Below, piece by piece: positions 53,001-63,800 of a stretch of DNA of 64,000 nt. The notes beneath the pieces were generated by a model. That model saw nothing but the letters and a program-made list of their open reading frames with translations. It was not told the origin of the DNA and did not search any database. The stretch's first letter is position 1, and each line of letters begins with the position of its first letter. This DNA comes from Myotis daubentonii (Eukaryota; Chordata; Mammalia; Chiroptera; Vespertilionidae): the NCBI RefSeq assembly GCF_963259705.1, contig NC_081844.1:20383715-20447714 (forward strand). The letters run 5' to 3'. The position numbers and the translations under genes are program-made.

Positions 53001-56000
53001 TATATATATATTTTTTTTTCCCTGGCTGGTTTGGCTCAGTGGATAGAGCATCAGTCTGTGGACTGAAGGGTCCCGGGTTCGATTCTGGTCAAGGGCACAT
53101 GCCTGGGTTGCGGGCTCGATCCCCAGTGTGGGGTGTGCAGGAGGCGTATTTTTTTTTATTGATTTCAGAGAGGAAGGGAGAAAGAGATAGAAACATCGAT
53201 GATGAGAGAGAATCATTGATCGGCCGCCTCCTGCATGCCCCCTACTGGGGGGTGGAGGGATTGCAACCCAGGCATGTGCCCTGACTGGGAATCAAACCGT
53301 GACTTCCTGGTTCATAGGGCGATGGTCAACCACTGGGCTATTCCTGTAGCTTTAGAGTCTCAGTGTCATATGGGGTGAGTCCTCCAACTTGATTCTTATT
53401 AAAGTTGTTTTGCTTCTTCTAGGTCTTGCATTTCCATGTAGAATCAGCTTTGCAATTTCTCCAAAGACCCTGCTGGGGTTTTGTTGGGATGGTATCGCAT
53501 CTGTAGATTAGTATCTTGAAATATTGTCTTCAGACCCACGAACATATCTGGCTCCCCACTGACGGGTCTGTCTTAGTTTCAGCAGCATTTCCAGTTCCCA
53601 GGGCACAGGTCTTGTGCATCTTTTGCAGGAAGTATCCCTGAGAGCACGTCTTCTTTCCTGTGCTGTTGGCACAGCCGTCGTTAAGCCAGCAGCAGCCATG
53701 CCTCTGCAGCTGCTGGCCGAGCCACAGTGAGACCCACTTCCCTTTGTCCCAGTTCTCGGCTCCAGGAGCAGGCACAGCGAGGCGGGGCCTTCAGGCGACC
53801 CACAATGCCCCCTCTTCCTTTCCTCCATCCAGAGAGAGTCCATATCTCCACGCCCAACAAATACGAGTTCCAGTACGTGCAGCGGCCACAGCGCCTCACT
53901 CGTTTCGACCTGGCCGTGCGAGCCCACAACGACGCCCGCGTGGCCTTGTCCCCCGGACCCCAAGACACCGCGGGGATGATTGAGATCGTCCTGGGGGGAC
54001 ACCAGAACACCAGGTCCTGGATCTCCACCAGCAAGATGGGCGAGCCCGTGGCCGGCACGCACACGGCCAAGATCCTCTCCTGGGATGAGTTCCGGACGTT
54101 TTGGATCAGCTGGCACGGCGGGCTCATCCAGGCACGGCTGGGCTGGCCTGGCTGGGCATGGGAACCGCGTGGTTCTTTGACCTTTACTGCTTCCCGCTCT
54201 GTGTGTGGCTCAGAGGAGGGCTGGGGAGGAGGGAGGGTGGACACAGGGCGGCACCTCGAGTTTCTCACAGTCTTCCTGAGAGCTGTGGCAGAGGAAGCGC
54301 CTGGGATCTGTGAGCTGAGCGGTGGTGGGTGGTTAGGGAGAAAGAAAGTGGATGTGAACAGGTCCAAAAGGGGCTCAGGGTGCTTTGTGATCCAAGGGGG
54401 GGGGGGGGCATAGAAAAGGAACAGCTAACACAGCTTCCCAGAGGAGGGACATAGGCCACTGGGCAAACCAGGGTGAAGGATGTTCCTGGCAGAGGGAACA
54501 GCACGTGCAAAGGCCCAGGGGTTCCAGGGAGCCGGGTCACTTCGGAACCGGTAGATGCCATGCTGTGCCTCTGTTGGCCATTCAATGGATAGGATAACCT
54601 CTGGTTTCTCTGACCTGGGCCCTGTAGCCAGTGTTACTGTGGCCTGAGCGCCACTGCGTGCTTTCTTCCGGCTTCCAGCAGCCGTGGCCTCTTTCTTGCA
54701 GGTTGGGCATGGCCCAGAGCCGTCCAACGAGTCTGTCATCATGACCTGGACGCTCCCCAAGGCCCCAGATGTGCAGTTCATTGGCTTCTCCACCGGCTGG
54801 GGCTCCGTGGGCGAGTTCCGCCTCTGGAGGAAGATGGAGGCGGATGAGAGCTACAGCGAGGCCTTCACCCTGGGGGTCCCACACAGCGCCATCCCTGGCT
54901 CGGAGCGGGCGGCCGCTTCCCTCATAGGTGTGCCTGCTCCGCAGCCTGGCTCGGGAGGATGGGGCAGGAGCCCGAGGGCCAGGTGGCTCCTTCAGGCTCA
55001 GGTCACACTGGGCTCTGCTGGGAGCCTGTGCCCCTGGGGCCTCCAGCCACACACCCACTCTCACCTGACAAGTAGTTTCTAGTGCCTTCTCCATGCTGGG
55101 CTCTGGGGACAGCCCCAGAGGTGATCCCAAGCCTACCCTTGAGGAGCGCCTTGTCTGGCCGAGAAGGCAGGTCCAAGCCCTGTGTAAGGTGACCCCAAGG
55201 GGCAGGTGATATACTCCAGGGGCAATGGAGCTGGGGCGACGGGCAAAGAAGGCCAAACAGCCAGGTGAAACCAGCCAGGTACAGGGAGGGGAGTGGGGGT
55301 CCTGGTGAGAGGGGCAGGCATCTAGAACATTGGCTGAACAGGGGCAAGAGGCTGTGACCGGAGTCTCTAGGGCTGTGGATTGTCTTCTGTAGCTCAGGCA
55401 TGGGGGTGGGAAGTAGACACTGTGTGATCCATCTAATATTGAGGGCTGGAAGGGTGGGGAGAGGGGGAGAGGCCAGGATGGGGCAGACAGACCTGACTGA
55501 GGGAGTCTTAGGTCTCTGACATCAGAGAGTGGAAGCCCTGGGGCTCAGGGAGGTTGATGGTTGTGGCTGGATCAGAAGATATTGGAGTTGATGATTTCTG
55601 AAGTACAAGGTTAAGTTAGAGGTGGCTGGGAGGGTTCGTGGCCCAAATGGAGGTGAAGGGCATAGGTGAGGAGGCACGTGGGCCGAGGTGGAGAGGAGGG
55701 GAAGGCTGGCCCACGTGCCAGTGCCTTCCGCACAAGAGGGCAGAGGGCAGAGAGGGAGCGGGGAACCCAGAGGGGGTCGATGAGAAAGTAGCCAGGCAGC
55801 CCCCCGACGGAGGAGGCCGCAGGAGCGGTGGCAGCCGCAGTGGGACAGGAGGAAAGGCCAAGGAAGGAAAGGAGGTGCGACCAGGGAACTGTGGGGATTC
55901 TGGAGGGCCCCTCAGCAATTTTGGGGACAGAGAGGCCGAGAAGAGGAAGACACAGTGCTGAAGGGATGAGAATAAGGACCAGAAGTAAAAGAAAAAAATG

Positions 56001-57750
56001 AAAAATGCACCGACATGTATGGAAACTTTTATTGAAAATCCAAATACTGCCCTGGCCGTGTAGCACAGTTGGTTAGAGCAGCAGCCCCATAAGCCAGGGT
56101 TGTGGGTTCCATCAGTGAGGGCACATACAAGAATCAACCAATGGCCCAGCTGGTGTGGCTCAGTGGTTGAGCATTGACCTATGAACCAGGAGGTCACAGT
56201 TCAATCCTTGTCAGGGCACATACCTGGGTTGCAGGCTAGATCCCCAATAGAGGACGTGCAGCAGGCAGCCGATCAGTGATTCTCTCTCATCATTGATGTT
56301 TCTATCTCTCTTCCTCTCTCTGAAATCAATAAAAGCATATTTTAAAAAAAAGAATCAACAAATGAATACATAAATCAGTGGAAAAATAAATTGATTTTCT
56401 CTTGCTCTCCCTCCTTTCCTCTCTCTCTCTAAAATCAATTTTTAAAAATCACCTTTTTGATTAAAAGTTAGAAAAAATATTTAGAATGATTTAGAATTCT
56501 AAATGGCTGTATTGATGCATGATTGTTTGTGAGGTGCAGCAAAATCGTACTTTGAGGGAAATTCATACCCTTGAATGTACCTGTTTAAAAAGCCAGAAAG
56601 CAAAAAGCATTGAGTGTAATGAAAAGGCAGAGAAAGAACACCTGAGTTCAAGCTAAGGAACACAGGGAGGTGTGTATGAGGTGGCCACCAGAGCTGGTAG
56701 GTCAGGTGGGCTGACTGGACAGGGTGCAGTCCAGTTTCAAATGGCAGCACTAGCATTCAGAGGTGGGGGTGGCCACTGTTAGGCCACCGGTGGCCTCCCA
56801 TCTCTGCAAAGCTGCCCCAAAGACAGCGAGGACCCTGGCAAGGCCGGCCCCCAGCCCAGCCCTCCTTTCCTTCTCCCCAGGAGACGTCATGGGGCCCACC
56901 CTGAGCCACCTCAGCAGCCTCCTGCGGCTGCCCTTTGGCTGTGGAGAGCAAAACATGATCCACTTTGCGCCCAACGTCTTTGTCCTGAAGTATCTTCAGA
57001 AAACGCGGCAGCTCAGCCCCGAAGTGGAGAGGGAGACCACTGATCACCTGGTACAAGGTACTGGGGGAACTGGTTGAGGGTGTGGGGAGGAAGGCAGCCA
57101 TGACTGCTGGGGTGGCCCGCACGCCAGGCACAGTAGATGGGGGGAGGGAAGGGAGTGGCTGAGTGAGGCCACTCCGGTGGCCTGATTGGCCACCGTCAGC
57201 AGAGCTGGGGCCACACCAGTGAGGACAAGGCTCTGAGTGCTGGTAGTCAGCCAGGAGAAAGAACAGCATCTTTTAAAAATGTAGATTTTTTTTTTTAACC
57301 AACAAGAGCAATATAATCTATACCAATAAAAGGGTAATATGCTAATTAGACTGGGTAGACTGGACGTCTTCTAGACGTCCTTCCAGACAAAGCCACAGTG
57401 GCGGGGGCTGAGGCCGTTAGGGCTGATCTGGCCGGCAGGGGAGAGCAGGTAGGGGGCAATCAGGCGGGCAGGCAGGTGAGCAATTAGGATCCGGCCTAAA
57501 CCGGCAGGAGGACATCCCCTGAGGGGTCCTGGATTGGAGAGGGTGCAGGCCGGGCTGAGGGACTCCTCCTGTGCACGAATTTCGTGCACCAGGCCTCTAG
57601 TAATATTATAAAAAAGAACATTTAGAATAGAAAAAGTCCTATAAAATATCGGAGTTGGACCTGGGTTTACTTTCCTGCCTTGAGCAGCACAGATTAGCTT
57701 TCTGCTCTTGGCGCTCTGACCAGGGCATCCACAGCATGTGCCTGCCTGCG

Positions 57751-57830
<80 letters not shown>

Positions 57831-60800
57831 CGAGTCGCTCCCTGAGCTGGGGGGCGGGGGTCCTTTCACCTCCCGTTGCTGTGTAGAGGGACCACGATGT
57901 GCGTGGGTGGATGGGCATGGAGCGGTCTCCAGCTCGGGACTTTTAGATGGTGCTGCACACATGGTCCCATTCCTGAGCTGGGTAAAGACACGCAGAAGAT
58001 CGCTGGAGTGGAATTTCTGAGTCTCGTGATCTCTTCAGTTTGTAATCACTTGCAGGGCTTGCACTGCCCATGCCCCCTGCTGGCCTCGCAATAAGACCTG
58101 ATGCCCAGCTTGGAGGCCCCCGTAGTTGCCTGACTTCCCTCCCTCCCTCCCTCCTGTCCTCGTCACTCTCCTGCTCTGGTCACTGTGGCTCCTCCATTGG
58201 GCGGAGCAGTCCCCACCTCTGGGGATGGAGGGCGGGCGTCGCCCCGAGATGGTGCACATTGGCCAGCCCCGCTGTGATGGGGCAGTTTCCAGGATCCCTG
58301 ATGTGGCCGTGGCATGGTTTGTGGTTCCCAGGGTGGGACATGGGCCGGCCCGGGCCAGGCCGTTCAGCAGAGGATGCCGTCACCTCTGCTCGCCCCACAG
58401 GCTACCAGCGGCAGCTGACCTATAAGCACCGAGATGGCGCCTACAGTGCTTTCGGGGAGCGGGACGCCTCAGGGAGCATGTGGTGAGTCCCACGCCGGCG
58501 CTGCCACAGAGGCCTCATCCAGCTCGGCGAGGCCAGGACTCGGGGCCTGACCCCAGGGTGACAAGGAGCCTGCCTGGCAAGTGGAGGCTCTGCCTGGCCC
58601 TGGGTGTGGTGTGGGTGGTGGGAGCTACTGTTACTCTTTCTGCTGCTGTGGCCACAGCCCCTGGGACCCGGGGCCCCTGGGACCCGGAGCCCCCAGTTCT
58701 CCGGCCTTTTGGGAACAGGTCTGGGCGCTCTGGGCCTCCTTTGGGCCCCCTGGACCTGAGGATGGGGATGGAGAGGTCTGGGTCGGGTGCTCGGGAGGAA
58801 TGGCCTGGCATCCGGTTTCCCTGGCAAGGGGCTCCCTCTGACTTTTGGAGTGACCAGGGCAGGCCCAGTGGGGGGCTGGGCAGACCCGGGTCTTGTTCCC
58901 TGGGATCCTCGGACCATGACAGTCTGTGGATTTGCCCCGGCCACTTTGGGGCTTACAGAGACTGTAGGGCACCCCCAACTGTCCCCAGGGGCCCTCCTCC
59001 CAAAGCACCAGCCTGGCGGCACCTGCAGCAGCTGTGGGTGTGGAGATGCCCTGTCCTTAAGCCGACCGCGTCCACTGCACAACCTCGGTGCCTAGGCCCG
59101 GGGCAGCAGGACACGCCCGGCTGAGCCCTGCGGTGACGGAGTCGCTCACGTGGCCCCAGACCTGCCCAGTCTCCCATCCCCCAGCAGCCTGTCTACTGTC
59201 CCAGTTCTGGTCCCAGGGCCCTGATGTGCTGATGGCCCTTGATGCACGGCCACGGTAACACCGCCCCCGGGTGGCCAGAGCCATTGACCCCTTCTTCAAA
59301 AGCTGGCCAAGCCCCAGCAGCCCCCAGGGGCCTCCGCCGGTCAGGAACAGTGAGCTGTGACTCGTTACACACCTTCCCCTGTGGACGCGCACACAGTGAG
59401 CAAGACCAGGTGCCCTGTGGTTGCGACGTGACACTCAGAGGCCTCTCCCTCCCCCTCCCCTGTGAAGAGCCCTTTAGGGTGAGGCTACAGGAAGCATAGG
59501 CAGCGGCAGCGGCATCCACCTGGAGCTGGGAAAACGGGGCTGTGTCTCTTGTGAGCTGTGTGCCCTTAGACCAGGTGCCCAACCTCTCTGAGCCTGTTTC
59601 TCACTATACATCCAGGACCGGGATCCAAGAAACAGTGGGAAGGATGTGGGCGTGCTCAGCCCAGAGCCGGGTATCCATCGGGACGGACCATCTCTCAGTG
59701 CTTCTCCCTAAATACTTGACTGGGAGGGTCCAGCCTCGAAGCCTTAAAACTCAGGATCAGTTACCGATGGTTTCCCGGGCACCCGTGCATTCACTTCATG
59801 TTCATTCATTCATTCGCTCATCCACTTGTTCACTTAGTGGGTGCTCCTGTGTGCCAGGCCGCGGTCTTAGCTTTCCCATTGATGCACATGGCAGGGGGAG
59901 GTGGGGCTGGGCCAGTCTGTAGGAGGGCTTGGGTGCCGGAGAGAGAGGGTCTGGCAAGGAGACTGGCTCCATCACTGGGCCAGCTGGGTGCCCACACACT
60001 TCCCCCGAGTGCTCTCAGCCGCCCCGGACGGACGGGCAGACTGGGCTCACCTGTCTAACCGATGAGGAGGTGAGCATCCCCCAGTCCCCAAGCGGGCACG
60101 TGGGAGGCGACCCTGCTCTGCACCTCCCAGCCCCTTTGGTCCTGTTTCAGGCTCACAGCCTTTGTCCTGAAGTCCTTTGCCCAGGCGCGAAGCTTCATCT
60201 TCATTGACCCCCGGGAGCTGGCGGCCGCCAAGGGCTGGATCGTGCGGCAGCAGCAGGTGGACGGCTCCTTCCCAGCCACAGGCAGGATTCTGAACAAGGA
60301 CATCCAGGTGAGCGGCCTCCGGGCCTCCTTTCGGACCCTGGCCCTGCCCTGCCTGCTCCCGGTGCTGCCGGGCCGGCCGTGCGGTGAGGGCTGCCCCTCT
60401 GGTCGGGGTGCAGCCGAGAATCCCCTTGCAGGGCGGGATCCATGGCGCAGTGCCGCTGACGGCCTATGTGGTGGCTGCACTTCTGGAGACGGATGTGGCC
60501 TCGGAGGTGAGCGCAGGGGCCCAGGGGCCCGAGAGATCAGGCGGGAGGAACGGGGGAGGGGTTTCCCCCGCTGGCCTGCGCGGGCCAGGCCTGGGTCTGG
60601 GTCCCCTGCCGTGTCATCCCTGGCGCCTGCCCCGGAAGGTACAGGGTACATCTGGACACCACACCTTCACAGCAGCCCCCACGCTCTGTCCTGGTCTGAA
60701 GATGGGAAGCTTGGGGAGAGCCTGCCTTCTGCAATTTTCATGACACTAAAGCAGAGTCAGCTTAACTCCACGGCTCCCCCGGTGTCCATGGGAACACATG

Positions 60801-63800
60801 GCTCACTTGCTAATTCTTAAATGCTTCCAGTCACTCATTTCTCCGTTTAACCATTATTTTGAGGCCGTTTCCCTGAACCTAGCCCATCACTGGGCAATAA
60901 ACTGGGTCTCCGTCCTCCAGCAACTCACACTGGAGGGTGGGGGTGGGGGTGGGTGAGTGTGAGCAGGGCTGGTGGACTCTCTGGAGGAGGCGACCATTGA
61001 TTCGAGGCCTTGAAGAGGAGAAAAGCCGAGCAGTGGGTCTCAGAGGCCAGCATGGTGACGAGGGGAGGTGGGTGGGCGGCCAGCGCTCTGCCTGTGTCCC
61101 CAGAGCTGCTCTGGGTTGATCTGCTGTGCTCCGACTTCATTCGGGAAATGCTGGCACCAACATAAAAGCAAGGGGCTGTGAGCCACCCAGCGCTGTCCCC
61201 TGGCACGCAGGTGGGGGTGCTGGGTGGGGGGTGGGGTGGGGGCAGAGTGATCCCTCAGGGCTGCACTTTCCACACCCCCTCCCCCAGGAGGAGAGGGGTG
61301 CCATTGCCAGAGCGAGGCGCTTCCTGGAGTCCAGCGTGGCTCTGGCCTCGGACCCCTACACCAGCGCCCTGACTGCCTACGCGCTGACCCTGCTCCGCAG
61401 CCCGGCAGCCGCCGTGGCCCTGCGGAAGCTCCGCAGCCTGGCCATCACGCAGGGTAGGTGTCCCGCGCCTGCCACCCAGGGAACAGTGCATGAACACATG
61501 CGACGGGAATAAGGAGGCATCTCGTGCTCACTTTACTTTGTTGGATTATTCACTTATTGCATCTCCTAGTGACGTCATTTGATGACGTGGATTGAGCCTG
61601 AGCATCACGTCCTCCCCCCAGGAAATAGGGAACACTGACCCCCACCCCCGTCAGGGAGGACACTGCTCAGGGATCCCCAGCAGAGGGTCCCCCAGGCTTC
61701 CTTAAATCACCCCTGGCAGGGGCTGGTCCTCACCCTGCCCCCATCACCGGGTGAGCTTCAGGCAGCCTTTCTGTCTTCAGGGTGTCAGTCTCCCCAACTA
61801 CAAAATGACTACCCACTGTGCCCCAGGAGTGCCAGTCACCACTGACCTGTGACCTTTCTGAACGCCCCCACACTAGTCCCCTCCCTGTCGTCACTGCCCC
61901 CACTCCCGCCTCCCCCCCGTATTCCCAGCAGCCGCGCTGGGGCTGAGCCTCCATCCTGGCTTTCCTGCTCTAGACATCCCCTGGAAAGTTGTTTTTGCTA
62001 CTTAAGGGGGGAAAAGTTAGAAAGCAAAACTCTGAGAGCAGCCAGCTGGCTGCTTGGTGTCTATTTGGGACTAAATGCAGGGATGGGGGGCCGGGGGGCC
62101 TGGTTTGTTCAGGAGTTGAGGGCCTTTCACAGCTCACAGGACGGAGCCTTTGCAAGTGGGGAGTGGCTTCCTGGGACACAACAGGGCTTAGCCAGGAGGG
62201 AGGCCATTGGTTAGTGATGCCGCCAGGGGTACAGGAAGGCGGGGTCTGTCATGTAGTTGCCGATCTGAGACAGCCCCAAGGCCCGTCCTGTCCCCGCATG
62301 GCTGCCAGGCACCCTCCCCCCACTGGGGCCCAGCCTTTGGGCCTCTTCTTGAGACCACATGCCCTAATGCCCACCCTGGGATGCCAGGCTGAACGCCCTG
62401 GGGTGTGGCCCTCATCCGTCCTGGCCTTGCAGACGGGGTCACCCACTGGAGCCTGACGGGTTCCCAGGATCGGGGCAAGGACACCTTCCTGAGCTTCAGC
62501 GACGGGGTCCCCCAGGCAGGTACTGCCAGCCCCTCCCCCGCTGCCTGCCCTGGGCCCTGGGGTTTGGGTCCTGGCGGCCACCTCTCCCGTTGCAGTGGTC
62601 TCGGCGGATGTGGAGATGACGGCCTACGCCCTGCTGACCTACACCCTCCTGGGCGACGTGGCCGCGGCCCTGCCCGTGGTGAAGTGGCTGTCCCAGCAGC
62701 GGAACGCCCTGGGGGGCTTCTCCTCCACTCAGGCGAGCCGGGCAGGGCCAGGAAAGGGGCTCGGGTCTGGGCAGGGTCAGCACTGTCCAGGAGGGGGAGC
62801 CGAGGGGCCGCTGGCCAGCCTGGTCGTGGCGCTGAGGGCAGCCTCCCCTTCTGTCCCCAGGACACCTGTGTGGCTCTGCAGGCCTTGGCAGAGTATGCCA
62901 TCCTGTCCTACGCTGGCAGCGTCAACCTCACCGTCTCACTGGCCTCCACCAACCTGGACTACCAGGAGACCTTCGAGCTGCACAGGGCCAACCGGAAGGC
63001 CCTGCAGACGGCCGTGGTGGGTGCTCCCAGGGCTGGGAGTGGGGGCAGCTGCCTGCCCACCCATGTGTGTCTGCGGGGGTCACGGTGTCCTCTCTCCCCA
63101 GATCCCCAGCCTCCCCACCGGGCTGTTTGTGAGTGCCAAGGGTGAAGGCTGCTGCCTGATGCAGGTGAGGGTGCTCACAGGGGCATCTGGAACCCGGGAC
63201 CCTGGGAGGGGTGGGCCGCAGCTCTGAGCTCTGCATGCGGGGTGGGTATGTGAGAGAGACCCCAGGACAGACTGTCAGCACCCCACCGACAGCCCGCCCT
63301 GCCCAAGGCAGGGCCCAACGAAGGTGACCACGTGTCCCCTTGGGTATCGGGTCCCTCCAGAAAGATCCGTTTGACTGGCTTCCCCCTGGCCCTCCCTATA
63401 GCCCCTCTGTCGCCAGGTCCTGAGGTTTAGCTGAGCTCTGGGCTGGGGCAGGGTGGCCTCACGGGCTCTGGAGAGTGGGGAGAAGGCAAGTCTGCCTGGA
63501 GACCTTCGCAGCCTCAGCCTTCCCATCTCTAAAGTGGGAGCCCAGATGGCACCGTGGTCTCAGCGGAGGCAGAAGAGAGAGACCTGGAGGCGGGCAGACC
63601 TGGCTTGAGGCCTGTAAAAAGGGGATGGTGGTCTGTTTAAACAGCTTTGGGCATTTCAAGGCTGAATGGAGTAACCGTAGTCCCTGGGACTGTTGTTGAT
63701 GTCACTGTCATCGTCATCCTGTCCTCTCCCACCTGTCCCTGCCCTGCCCCCCCCCACACACACACTCCCAGAGCCCCCAGACTCGGTCTTCTCACCCCCC

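Noticed and set aside
53508..54367. Minus-strand open frames of 202 and 228 codons
   Set aside because: They are shadows of exon 24, whose plus-strand frame is conserved and recognisable.
57753..57827. Promoter-like or Z-DNA regulatory element
   Set aside because: GT/GA tracts can adopt unusual structure, but nothing nearby suggests a regulatory role. Kept as a microsatellite.
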